Below are positions 1 through 8,235 of a stretch of 64,000 nt of DNA, in pieces. The notes beneath the pieces are model-generated. The model searched no databases and was not told the DNA's origin. It saw only the letters and a program-made list of their open reading frames with translations. Position 1 is the first letter of the stretch; every line of letters starts with the position of its first letter. The DNA comes from Clostridium sartagoforme (GTDB lineage: Bacteria > Bacillota > Clostridia > Clostridiales > Clostridiaceae): the NCBI RefSeq assembly GCF_004794105.1, contig NZ_SRYR01000001.1, positions 496,001-560,000 on the forward strand, given 5' to 3'. Position numbers and translations under genes: made by a program.

Positions 1-2
1 TT

Positions 3-659
3 TTTATTATAGAAGATGAAGAAAAAATAAGAAATGAGCTAAGCACATTTTTAAATAAATATGGATACATAACTAGTTATTCAGTAGATTTTGAAAATAT
101 AGTAGAAGAAGCTTTAAAATCTAAGTGTAATTTAATTTTATTAGATATAAATTTACCGTATTATGATGGATATTATATATGTAGAGAAATAAGGAAGAAA
201 AGTGATGTTCCAATAATAGTAGTAACTAGCAGGGATAGTGAAGTTGATGAGCTTATGAGTATGAATTTAGGAGCAGATGATTTTATAACTAAGCCATATA
301 ATACTCAAATACTTTTAGCTAGAATTTCATCTATTTTAAGGAGAAGTTATAATAGTGTAGATTTAGATATTTTAGAATACAAGGAGCTTAAACATAATTT
401 ATCTACTAGTGAAGCTAGCTATAAAGATAAAAAGACTGAACTTAGTAAGAATGAAAGCAGAATATTGAATGTTCTTATAAAAAATAATGGAAAGATAGTT
501 TCTAGAAATGAAATTATTGAAGCCTTATGGGAATCAGATGAATTTGTAGATGATAATACTCTAACCGTTAATATAAATAGGCTTAGAAAGAAACTCGAAG
601 AAATTGGAGCTAATGACTTTTTAAAAACTAAGAGAGGTCAAGGTTATATTTTAATATGA
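3..659 (+). CDS. OmpR-family response regulator (BceR-like), 5' end outside the window
   Basis: The reading frame is open from base 3, so the start codon lies upstream of the window. The visible part begins in the receiver domain: an acidic pair (E-D) comes first, the phospho-acceptor Asp is in an LILLDINLP motif (codon at 144-146), and the conserved Lys is in the TKPY motif. A winged-helix Trans_reg_C domain follows, with an ENTL/VNINRLRKKL recognition region and a final RGQGYIL. It is expected to be phosphorylated by the kinase encoded next (4-base overlap, ATGA) and to control the ABC transporter at 2795-5534. The BceR assignment rests on the partner kinase type and the BceR-like box before the transporter; the family is certain, the exact orthology inferred. 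Confidence 0.93.
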   Translation, partial: FIIEDEEKIRNELSTFLNKYGYITSYSVDFENIVEEALKSKCNLILLDINLPYYDGYYICREIRKKSDVPIIVVTSRDSEVDELMSMNLGADDFITKPYNTQILLARISSILRRSYNSVDLDILEYKELKHNLSTSEASYKDKKTELSKNESRILNVLIKNNGKIVSRNEIIEALWESDEFVDDNTLTVNINRLRKKLEEIGANDFLKTKRGQGYILI

Positions 660-1678
660 ATGTAGTAGATTTTTTTAAAGAAAGATTTTTATTTTTAATT
701 TTAAGTCTAGCTACACTAGGATTTTCATTTCTACTTCTTTTTTATCTAGAGGTAGATTTATATGCAATTATATTTATTACTTTATTAAATTTAATAAGCA
801 TCTTAACTTATCATATATATGATTATTTTAATAAGAAGAAGTATTATGATGAATTAATGTCTAATCTAGATGCATTAGATAAAAAATACTTAATTTCTGA
901 TGTGATGGAGGAAGGAAGTTTTATAGAGAGTAGATTAATATATCAGATAATAAATGAAACTACTAAATCCATGAAAGACGATATTTCAGATCTTAAAATT
1001 AATAATAAAGAGTATAGGGAATATATTGAACTTTGGGTACATGAAGTAAAAACACCTATTTCAAGTTGCAAACTTATTATAGAAAATAATAAATCAGATT
1101 TAACGAATAGCATTAATGAAGAAGTTAATAAAGTTGAAAATTATATTGAGCAAGCTCTTTTTTATGCAAGAAGTAATGCTCTTGAGAAGGATTATATTAT
1201 TAAGGAACTTAATCTTAAAAATATTATAAATAAGGTTGTAAGAAGGAATTCAAAGGTATTAATCCAAGAAAAAATTAAGATAGAGGCTATTGATTTAGAT
1301 AAAACTATTTATACAGATAGTAAATGGATAGAATTTATTATAAATCAAGTATTAAATAACTCTATAAAGTATATGGATTATAATAAAAATCAAAATAAAA
1401 TAAAGTTCTATACTAGAGAAATAGGTGAAAATATAGTTTTATATATTGAGGATTCAGGAATAGGAATGAATGAAAAAGATGTAGTAAAGGCCTTTGATAA
1501 AGGATATACAGGAGAAAATGGTAGAAGGTTTAGTAAGTCTACGGGGATAGGCTTATATCTATGTAGAAAGTTAGCTTCAAAACTTGGGCTTGGAATTAAT
1601 TTAGAATCAGAAGTTAATAAAGGTACAAAGGTTGCAATTATTTTTCCTATAAATAAATATCTTATAGAGATGCAATAA
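656..1678 (+). CDS. Intramembrane-sensing histidine kinase, BceS-type
   Basis: 340 residues. Two hydrophobic segments (about residues 11-31 and 34-54) are separated by only a few residues, so there is no real extracellular sensor domain. This is the architecture of BceS-type kinases, which sense through the ABC permease. The phospho-acceptor is H129 in WVHEVKTPI, a motif typical of this subgroup. The HATPase_c domain shows an N box (NQVLNNSIKY), DSGIGM (G1), FDKGYTG and STGIGLYL (G2). The start codon overlaps the regulator stop, showing translational coupling. Known family role: detecting cell-wall-active peptides together with a BceAB-type transporter. Confidence 0.93.
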   Translation: MNVVDFFKERFLFLILSLATLGFSFLLLFYLEVDLYAIIFITLLNLISILTYHIYDYFNKKKYYDELMSNLDALDKKYLISDVMEEGSFIESRLIYQIINETTKSMKDDISDLKINNKEYREYIELWVHEVKTPISSCKLIIENNKSDLTNSINEEVNKVENYIEQALFYARSNALEKDYIIKELNLKNIINKVVRRNSKVLIQEKIKIEAIDLDKTIYTDSKWIEFIINQVLNNSIKYMDYNKNQNKIKFYTREIGENIVLYIEDSGIGMNEKDVVKAFDKGYTGENGRRFSKSTGIGLYLCRKLASKLGLGINLESEVNKGTKVAIIFPINKYLIEMQ

Positions 1679-1704
1679 AATAATTTAGGTTAAGGATAAA
1701 TATT

Positions 1705-2160
1705 ATGAAAATAAGAAGATATAAATCAGTAGATTTTAATGAAATTGCAGAGTTATTTTATAATACAGTTCATTTAATTAATATAAAAGATTACTCAAAA
1801 GAACAAGTTAATGTATGGGCAACTGGAGAATTAGATTATGAAAAATGGAATAGATCTTTAGAAGAACATTATTCTGTAGTAGCAATAGAAAATGAAATAA
1901 TCATTGGATTTGGTGATATAGATGATACTGGATATTTAGATAGGCTTTATGTACATAAGGATTATCAGGGAAGAGGGGTTGGAACTTTCATTTGTAATGA
2001 ATTAGAAGATAAATGTATAACTAAGAATATTCTTGTTCATGCTTCAATTACGGCAAAACCTTTCTTTGAAGGAAGAGGATACAGAGTCATAGAGGAACAG
2101 GAAGTAGAACGTAATGGTATTAAATTAATGAATTTTATAATGAAAAAAGAAAATAATTAG
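1705..2160 (+). CDS. GNAT-family N-acetyltransferase
   Basis: 151 residues. The central motif A reads LYVHKDYQGRGVGTFICNELE, with the Q/R-x-x-G-x-G acetyl-CoA pyrophosphate loop; a C-terminal FFEGRGYRV motif is also typical of GNAT enzymes. It starts 26 bases after the kinase gene and may be read through from it. The substrate is not predictable. Its place between a two-component system and its presumed transporter could be accidental, or could mean modification of a cell-wall or antibiotic substrate; the sequence does not decide. Confidence 0.88.
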   Translation: MKIRRYKSVDFNEIAELFYNTVHLINIKDYSKEQVNVWATGELDYEKWNRSLEEHYSVVAIENEIIIGFGDIDDTGYLDRLYVHKDYQGRGVGTFICNELEDKCITKNILVHASITAKPFFEGRGYRVIEEQEVERNGIKLMNFIMKKENN

Positions 2161-2253
2161 TATAATATTTACAGCATATGTTATAATTGAGATATAAAAT
2201 CAATTAGATATTATTTAATTTTAAAGAATTAAATAAATTAAAGGAGGAGAAAT

Positions 2254-2505
2254 ATGCTTGAATTTAAATATGATACTCAATTATTAATTGAGGGAACTAA
2301 TTTATCAGAAGATGGAATTAATGAATATATAACTAAGAACATAGAAGGAGATTGCTTGCTAGCAGTTGGAGATGAAGATTTAGTAAAGGTACATTTTCAT
2401 ACTAATACACCTTGGAAGGTTCTTGAATATTGTGCATCACTAGGAGATATCTATGACGTAGTCATCGAAAATATGGAACGTCAAGAAAATGGACTACAAG
2501 GATAG
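2254..2505 (+). CDS. Stand-alone Dak1_2/FakA-like domain protein
   Basis: 83 residues with a strong site (AAGGAGGAG) 6 bases before ATG. The sequence resembles the later part of fatty-acid kinase FakA/YloV: an LIEG opening, GDCLLAVGDEDLVKVHFHTN, then the helix WKVLEYCASLGDIYDVVIENM. The V-K-V-H-x-H-T-N signature is the recognisable core. The kinase (DAK2) domain is absent, so it is not itself an acyl-phosphate-forming enzyme. It is either a separate small family or a gene remnant kept in frame. The good ribosome site and terminator suggest it is expressed. Function unknown. Confidence 0.7.
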   Translation: MLEFKYDTQLLIEGTNLSEDGINEYITKNIEGDCLLAVGDEDLVKVHFHTNTPWKVLEYCASLGDIYDVVIENMERQENGLQG

Positions 2506-2568
2506 TTAAATATTAAAAACTACTTCAATAAAGAGTAAATGAAAATATTAAATATATATATAAGTTAT

Positions 2569-2609
2569 AAAAATACTGTGATATATAATAATTATTGCAG
2601 TATTTTTTT
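2569..2609 (+). terminator. Intrinsic terminator
   Basis: Arms AAAAATACTG and CAGTATTTTT flank a 19-base loop and run into a T tract. It closes the unit ending with the FakA-like gene and separates it from the transporter promoter. Confidence 0.7.
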
Positions 2610-2693
2610 CTTTTATAATCCAAGTGGATATATAATTTTAGGATAAGGTGGAAGAAAACAAGGGTATAAGGTAATTTAAATGTGTGCAATTTT

Positions 2694-2719
2694 TTAAACT
2701 TACAAAAGTGTAAGTTTAA
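2694..2719 (+). promoter_or_regulatory. BceR-type operator upstream of the ABC transporter
   Basis: A perfect inverted repeat with 11-base arms, TTAAACTTACA and TGTAAGTTTAA, spaced by AAAG. Its core is TTACA-N4-TGTAA, which matches the published binding consensus of BceR-like regulators (TNACA-N4-TGTAA). It lies about 75 bases upstream of the transporter gene start and about 75 bases before the predicted transcription start. Binding by the regulator at 3-659 is an inference. Confidence 0.75.
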
Positions 2720-2745
2720 TGTTATATATATCAATGGATGAAACT

Positions 2746-2774
2746 TTGAAAAAGCAATAAAATAAACCTATAGT
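2746..2774 (+). promoter_or_regulatory. Predicted promoter of the ABC transporter operon
   Basis: TTGAAA, a 17-base spacer, then TATAGT. Transcription would start near 2780, just before the TAGGAGG ribosome site, so the leader would be very short. A weaker TATATA at 2724-2729 is an alternative -10 that would place the BceR box over the -35 region. Confidence 0.45.
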
Positions 2775-2794
2775 AAGAAATAGGAGGATTAAGT

Positions 2795-3565
2795 ATGAGT
2801 AAAGAAATTTTAAAAGTTAGTAATATAGAGAAGTATTATGGAAAAAGAGGAAATATAACAAAGGCCATAGATAATATAAGCTTTACAGTTGAAGAAGGAG
2901 AATTTGTTGGGGTAATGGGTGCTTCAGGTAGTGGAAAAACTACGCTTTTAAACTGTATCTCAACTATTGACAAAGTAAGTAGTGGACATATTTTTATTTC
3001 TGGAAATGATATTACAAAATTAAATTCTAAGAAGATATCTAAATTTAGAAGAGAAGAATTAGGATTTATATTCCAAGATTTCAACTTATTAGACACATTA
3101 ACAGCATATGAAAATATAGCTTTAGCTTTAACTATAATGAAAGTAAATCATAAGGAAATAGATAGAAGAGTTAAGGAAGTTGCAAAAAAATTAAATATTG
3201 AAGAAGTTTTAAATAAATATCCTTATGAAATGTCAGGAGGACAAAAACAGAGAGTTGCATCAGCAAGAGCAATAATTACTAAGCCTTCATTAATTTTAGC
3301 AGATGAACCAACAGGTGCTTTAGATTCTAAATCTGCAAAGATGTTACTTGAAAGTATGGAGGATTTAAATAAAAATCTTAATGCAACTATTATGATGGTT
3401 ACGCATGATGCATATTCAGCAAGTTATGCTAAAAGAATATTATTTATTAAAGATGGTAGAATTTTTAATGAATTAATTAGAGGTAATGATTCAAGAAAGG
3501 AATTCTTTGATAAGATAATTGAAGTTATTACTCTTCTTGGAGGTGACCAAAATAATGTATTCTAA
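2795..3565 (+). CDS. ABC transporter ATP-binding protein, BceA-type
   Basis: 256 residues. Walker A is GASGSGKTT, the signature is MSGGQKQR, Walker B plus D-loop is LILADEPTGALDSK, and the switch His is in VTHDA. It belongs to the MacB/LolD/BceA group of ATPases, which pair with long FtsX-like permeases. AGGAGG precedes the ATG by 7 bases. It overlaps the permease start by 11 bases. The predicted role is to power release of peptide antibiotics from lipid II-cycle targets and to pass the signal to the kinase at 656-1678. Confidence 0.95.
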   Translation: MSKEILKVSNIEKYYGKRGNITKAIDNISFTVEEGEFVGVMGASGSGKTTLLNCISTIDKVSSGHIFISGNDITKLNSKKISKFRREELGFIFQDFNLLDTLTAYENIALALTIMKVNHKEIDRRVKEVAKKLNIEEVLNKYPYEMSGGQKQRVASARAIITKPSLILADEPTGALDSKSAKMLLESMEDLNKNLNATIMMVTHDAYSASYAKRILFIKDGRIFNELIRGNDSRKEFFDKIIEVITLLGGDQNNVF

Positions 3566-5534
3566 GTTAGCTTTTAGAAACTTAAAAAGAAGTTTTAAAG
3601 ATTATGCAATTTATTTTTTAACATTAATTTTTGGTGTTTGTATATTTTATGCCTTTAATTCAATAGAATCCCAAGGAATAATGTTAGAACTTAGTGAAGT
3701 TCAAAAGGCCGCTTTTGGGTTAGTTGATCAAGTAATGGGATATGCTTCAGTATTTATATCCTTTGTTTTAGCATTTTTAATTATCTATGCAAATAATTAT
3801 TTAATAAAAAGAAGAAAAAAAGAGTTTGGAGTATATATGACTCTAGGAATGGATAAAGGGAAATTATCTAAAATACTTTTTATTGAAACATTATTAGTTG
3901 GTGTAATATCCCTTGCTATAGGGTTAGTTTTTGGAATTATTATATCTCAAGGTTTATCATTATTAACTGCAAAGATGTTTCAAGTTAAAATAAGTCATTT
4001 TAAATTTGTTTATTCATACTCAGCTATGATTAAAACTATAATTTCATTTGGAATTATTTATGTGTTAGTATTGATGTTTAACTCAGTATCAATTGGAAAG
4101 GTACAGTTAATAGATTTATTAAACTCATCAAAGAAAAATGAAAATATAAAAGTAAGAAATGTTTGGGTTTCTGTTTTTACATTTATAATAAGCTTAGTTA
4201 TGATAGGTTTAGCTTATTATAAAGTTCTTGATAATGGAGCTTCAACAATAGGTATAAATGGACCAAGTATATTACTTGGTGCTGGTGGAACATTTTTATT
4301 CTTCTTCTCTTTATCAGGATTTTTATTAAAGCTAGTGCAATCTAATAAAAGATTATATTTAAAAAACTTAAATATGTTTGTGCTAAGACAAATAAATAGC
4401 AAAATAAATACTGTATTTATATCAATGTCCTTTATATGTTTATTATTATTTACAGGTATATGTATGCTTGCAGGAGGTCTTGGAATCAGTAGTGCATTAA
4501 ATTCTGATTTGAAAGATTTAACTCAACATGATTTAACTATAATAAATTATGATGGAGTAAATATTGAAGAATACTTTAAGGAAAAAGGATTAGTCTTAGG
4601 TGATTATTCTGATGATTATGTTAATTACATTAATTATAAAAGTGATTTAAAATATAATGATATTATAAAAGAAGAGGATAGAAAAGAATTAAAGGATTTA
4701 TATCCAATTGCAACTAATAGTGAAGTACAAATAATTTCTTTATCAAAGTTTAATGAACTTATGAAGATGGATAATAAAAAGGAAATATCTTTAAATCCTG
4801 GAGAGTATTCAATATTTTCTGATATAAAGGAAGCTAATAAGGCCTTAAACACTGTTATAAAAGAAGATAAAGAAATTAATATAAATGGAAATATACTAAA
4901 GCCATCAGATAATAAGGTTATTGAATTAGTAGCATATAATGATATTATGAAAAATAATATTTGTACTATTATAGTAAATGATAATATTGTAAGTGATTTA
5001 ACTCCATATACATCATATGTAAATATGAGTTTTAAAAATGATGATAGTAAGATAATTATTGCTAAAATTAAAGAAGTAAATAAAATAAGTGGAGATACTT
5101 ACTTTGTGTCTAATGATAAAGAATCATTATTTGCAAGTTCATCAAGCATGGGAGCTACTATAGCATATTTAGGAATATATATGGGAGGTATCTTCTTAAT
5201 AACATCAGCTGCTGTTTTAGCTCTGCAACAGTTATCAGAATCAACAAATAACATTTCAAGATATAACTTATTAAAGAAGATAGGTGTAGATGAAAAACTT
5301 ATAAATAAATCATTACTAATACAAATAGCAATTTACTTTTTAATGCCGCTATCTTTAGCATTAATACATTCAATTGCAGGATTAGAATTTTCTAAAAGAG
5401 TAATAACTATGTTTGGAAGTATTAGCATTATGAAAAATGTATTAATAGCACTGGCAGTTTTAGTTGTTATATATGGAGGATACTTTATATCAACATATTT
5501 TGGCGCTAAGAAAAACATAAATAATTCAATATAG
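3555..5534 (+). CDS. FtsX-like ABC permease, BceB-type
   Basis: 659 residues. I start it at the ATG at 3555 (MYSKLAFRNLKRS), which has GGAGGTGA just upstream; an earlier in-frame start at 3519 lies deep inside the ATPase gene. BceB layout: one N-terminal membrane segment, an FtsX block of three segments to about residue 200, more segments near 210-290, a hydrophilic extracellular domain of roughly 200 residues (about 330-540, rich in N, D and K), and three final segments. The large extracellular domain is where BceB proteins sense and bind peptide antibiotics. Substrate cannot be read from sequence. Confidence 0.93.
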   Translation: MYSKLAFRNLKRSFKDYAIYFLTLIFGVCIFYAFNSIESQGIMLELSEVQKAAFGLVDQVMGYASVFISFVLAFLIIYANNYLIKRRKKEFGVYMTLGMDKGKLSKILFIETLLVGVISLAIGLVFGIIISQGLSLLTAKMFQVKISHFKFVYSYSAMIKTIISFGIIYVLVLMFNSVSIGKVQLIDLLNSSKKNENIKVRNVWVSVFTFIISLVMIGLAYYKVLDNGASTIGINGPSILLGAGGTFLFFFSLSGFLLKLVQSNKRLYLKNLNMFVLRQINSKINTVFISMSFICLLLFTGICMLAGGLGISSALNSDLKDLTQHDLTIINYDGVNIEEYFKEKGLVLGDYSDDYVNYINYKSDLKYNDIIKEEDRKELKDLYPIATNSEVQIISLSKFNELMKMDNKKEISLNPGEYSIFSDIKEANKALNTVIKEDKEININGNILKPSDNKVIELVAYNDIMKNNICTIIVNDNIVSDLTPYTSYVNMSFKNDDSKIIIAKIKEVNKISGDTYFVSNDKESLFASSSSMGATIAYLGIYMGGIFLITSAAVLALQQLSESTNNISRYNLLKKIGVDEKLINKSLLIQIAIYFLMPLSLALIHSIAGLEFSKRVITMFGSISIMKNVLIALAVLVVIYGGYFISTYFGAKKNINNSI

Positions 5535-5538
5535 AGGA

Positions 5539-5612
5539 TTATAGATTAAATTTTCAAGGATTTAATCTATAATAAAGGTGGAAGGAAAAATATAGGCCTT
5601 CCATCTTTTTTT
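5539..5612 (+). terminator. Tandem hairpins ending the transporter operon
   Basis: A first hairpin has 13-base arms (TTATAGATTAAAT at 5539-5551, its complement at 5560-5572) and no T run. A second has arms GGTGGAAGG and CCTTCCATC followed by seven T residues (5578-5612) and is the likely terminator. Confidence 0.75.
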
Positions 5613-5673
5613 ATAATATAAAGTTTTATGGTAGTATATAATATGTGATAATACTTATTTTAGGAGGTCTAAT

Positions 5674-6429
5674 ATGAAAATATTAATTACTAATGATGAT
5701 GGAATAAATGCAAGAGGGATATATGCTTTAGCAAAAGAAATAAGTAAGAAACATGAAATTACAGTTGTGGCACCAAGAGAACAAAAGAGTGCTTCAAGCC
5801 ATGCTATTTCAATTCATAATCCTATAAAGATAAGAGAAGAAAAGATAGATGATGAATTTAAAGCTTATAGTTTAGTTGGAACACCAGCAGATTGTACTCA
5901 AGCAGGGTTATCATTACTTTGCAAAGAGGTTGATTTAGTTATTTCGGGAATAAATAGAGGGATAAACTGTGGAACTGATATACTTTATTCAGGGACTGTT
6001 TCAGCTGCAGTGGAAGGTGCAATATATAATGTTCCGTCTATTGCTATTTCTATGGAAGTTGATTGGGAAAGAGAAGATGAAGATTATACTAAGGCAGCTA
6101 AATGGATAAGTAAAGTGGTAGATATAGCTGAAAAAAATTACTTAAGAAATGATGTTGTATTAAATGTTAATGTACCAAATGTTGATGAAGAAGAAATAAA
6201 AGGAATTAAGGTTTGTAAGCTTGGTAAATCTACTTATAAAACAAATTATATTTTAGTAGAAGAAAATGAAGATATGATATATGAAATAAAGGGAACTAGA
6301 AATGCAATATCAGAGGATGATTCTGATTTATATTTCTTATCACAAGGTTATGTAACTTTAACACCTTTACATTTTGACTTTACTAATTTTAAGATTTTAG
6401 ATGAGGTAAAAAATATATTTGAAAACTAG
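5674..6429 (+). CDS. surE: 5'/3'-nucleotidase SurE
   Basis: 251 residues, normal for the family. The N-terminal MKILITNDDG is the SurE metal-binding signature (D8, D9), followed by the SSHAISIHNP loop, VGTPADC, and the ISGINRGIN/LYSGTVSAA block holding the conserved Asn that binds metal. SurE removes phosphate from nucleoside 5' and 3' monophosphates and can act on short polyphosphate. AGGAGG precedes the ATG by 7 bases. The ClC gene follows after 9 bases. Confidence 0.96.
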   Translation: MKILITNDDGINARGIYALAKEISKKHEITVVAPREQKSASSHAISIHNPIKIREEKIDDEFKAYSLVGTPADCTQAGLSLLCKEVDLVISGINRGINCGTDILYSGTVSAAVEGAIYNVPSIAISMEVDWEREDEDYTKAAKWISKVVDIAEKNYLRNDVVLNVNVPNVDEEEIKGIKVCKLGKSTYKTNYILVEENEDMIYEIKGTRNAISEDDSDLYFLSQGYVTLTPLHFDFTNFKILDEVKNIFEN

Positions 6430-6438
6430 GTGATAATA

Positions 6439-8001
6439 TTGGATGAAGAAAATATAGCTAAAATTTTAGAAGAAAGAAAACATATGAAGTTTAGGCTAAT
6501 AATTCAAGGAATAATAATTGGATTATTAGTAGGAATAGTAATAGTTTTAAATAGAATATTAATAACTAAATTTACAGCTGTTTTTAAGAAATTTTATCTT
6601 TGGGGAAATAAGGGGATTGTTAATATATTTCTTGTATTAATAGTTTTAGCTTTTTTAGGATTAATTGTAGGATATATGAGCAAAGAAGAACCTATGATAG
6701 CTGGTAGTGGTATTCCGCAGGTTAAGGGAAGAGTATTAAATAAACTAAAATTAAATTGGCTTAGAATATTAGTTTTAAAATTCTTCGGAGGTGTAATAGC
6801 TTTATCAGCAGGACTTACTCTAGGAAGAGAAGGTCCATCTGTACAAATAGGTGCGTCAGTTGGAGAGGGAGTTGCAGAAAAAACATATAAAAGATTTCCT
6901 GTAAAAAAGGAATTCTTAATTACAGCAGGTGCTTCTGCTGGTTTATCTGCTGCTTTTAACTCACCATTATCAGGAATAATATTTGCTTTAGAAGAAATAC
7001 ATAGAAGTTTTTCTCCTTTAGTATTATTACCAGCAATGGCAGCTGCAATTACTGCTGATTTTGTTTCTAAAAATTTTCTAGGAATGGAGCCTTCATTAAA
7101 CTTTAGCGAGTTAACAATAATGCCTTTAAAGTATTATTGGATACTTATATTACTAGGGATTTTTGTTGGTATAATGGGAGTTTTATTTTCTAAGGGAATA
7201 GTTTTATTCCAAAATATTTATGGAAAGTTTAAAAATTTAAAAATAGAAGTTAAAGTAATGATTCCATTTGTAATCACTGGAGTAGTGGGACTTTTATACC
7301 CTAGTTTACTAGGTGGCGGACATGAGTTGATAATGGATTTAACATCTAGTGAGATGAACTTGTTAGTTTTAATTATAATATATATACTTAAGTTTTTACT
7401 TCTATTAATATGCTTTGGGTCTGGGGTACCTGGAGGAATATTTTTACCTATGCTTTTACTAGGAGCTATCTTAGGTAATATAACAGGAGTAATATCAGTA
7501 GATTACTTTGGAGTAAGTGCAATTTACATAACTAACTTTATCGCTTTAGGAATGGCAGCGTATTTTTCAGCAGTAGTTAAGGCTCCTATAACAGGTATAG
7601 TTCTTATTATGGAAATGACAGGCTCCTTTAGTCATTTATTATCTCTATCAGTTGTAGTAATAATTTCTTATATTACTTCTGAATTATTAAGAAATGAGGC
7701 AATATACGAGACATTATTAGAAAGGCTTTTAAAGAAGGTTGGAGTTACTAGTAATGAAGATAACGATAAAAAAACTATATTAGAATTCGTAGTTGAAATG
7801 GGAAGTGTAGCAGAAGGTAAGTATATAAATGAAGTAGAGTGGCCAAAGGATTCCTTATTAGTTTCAATTAAAAGAGGAGAAAAAGAAATAATTCCAAGAG
7901 GATATGTAAAACTTGAAAATGGTGATTATATTGTTATTTTAGTAAACTTGGATAAGTCACCACAGGTTATAGAAGAAGTTAATAGCTTAACATTGGTTTA
8001 A
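6439..8001 (+). CDS. ClC chloride channel/antiporter with C-terminal TrkA_C domain
   Basis: About 520 residues. The ClC fingerprints are all present: GSGIPQ, GREGP (gating Glu), the inner-helix GASAGLSAAFNSPLSG and GSGVPGGIFLP. A cytoplasmic domain of about 70 residues (from VVEMGSVAEGKYINEV to GDYIVILV) matches TrkA_C/RCK_C regulatory domains, which bind small ligands. I start it at TTG 6439, because AGGTGA at 6428-6433 is well spaced for it; GTG at 6430 lies inside that site. It is probably cotranscribed with surE. Channel versus H+/Cl- antiport is not settled here. Confidence 0.92.
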   Translation: MDEENIAKILEERKHMKFRLIIQGIIIGLLVGIVIVLNRILITKFTAVFKKFYLWGNKGIVNIFLVLIVLAFLGLIVGYMSKEEPMIAGSGIPQVKGRVLNKLKLNWLRILVLKFFGGVIALSAGLTLGREGPSVQIGASVGEGVAEKTYKRFPVKKEFLITAGASAGLSAAFNSPLSGIIFALEEIHRSFSPLVLLPAMAAAITADFVSKNFLGMEPSLNFSELTIMPLKYYWILILLGIFVGIMGVLFSKGIVLFQNIYGKFKNLKIEVKVMIPFVITGVVGLLYPSLLGGGHELIMDLTSSEMNLLVLIIIYILKFLLLLICFGSGVPGGIFLPMLLLGAILGNITGVISVDYFGVSAIYITNFIALGMAAYFSAVVKAPITGIVLIMEMTGSFSHLLSLSVVVIISYITSELLRNEAIYETLLERLLKKVGVTSNEDNDKKTILEFVVEMGSVAEGKYINEVEWPKDSLLVSIKRGEKEIIPRGYVKLENGDYIVILVNLDKSPQVIEEVNSLTLV

Positions 8002-8038
8002 AATTTGAAATTTATAAATAAAATGAAGTTTATAACTA

Positions 8039-8064
8039 GGGGCTTCCTTAAGAAGCCCCTTTTG
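8039..8064 (+). terminator. Intrinsic terminator after the ClC gene
   Basis: 8-base perfect arms GGGGCTTC and GAAGCCCC, loop CTTAA, then TTTT. Confidence 0.85.
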
Positions 8065-8197
8065 TTATTGCAGAAACATAATAAATTTAACTCAAGAATT
8101 AAAAATGAATAGTTAATGATGTAATACTTAAAGAGTTACTAAAATTAATTGCTTGTAATTCTTCATTACGTGACAGTAACTAAAAACTTTTTATTTT

Positions 8198-8220
8198 AAA
8201 ACTCCGAAAGGAGTTTTTTT
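8198..8220. terminator. Bidirectional AAACTCC/GGAGTTT hairpin
   Basis: Arms AAACTCC and GGAGTTT with a GAAA loop, T run on the plus strand and A run in front. It can end transcription in both directions between the convergent ClC and amidase genes. It belongs to the recurrent dyad family of this window and is flanked by a CAATTGTTAGTTGTCAA-like tract. Confidence 0.65.
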
Positions 8221-8235
8221 CATAATTATCAATTG

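Noticed and set aside
2525-2734. Minus-strand reading frame of 69 codons
   Set aside because: Overlaps a terminator and the transporter regulatory region; no ribosome site and low-complexity composition.
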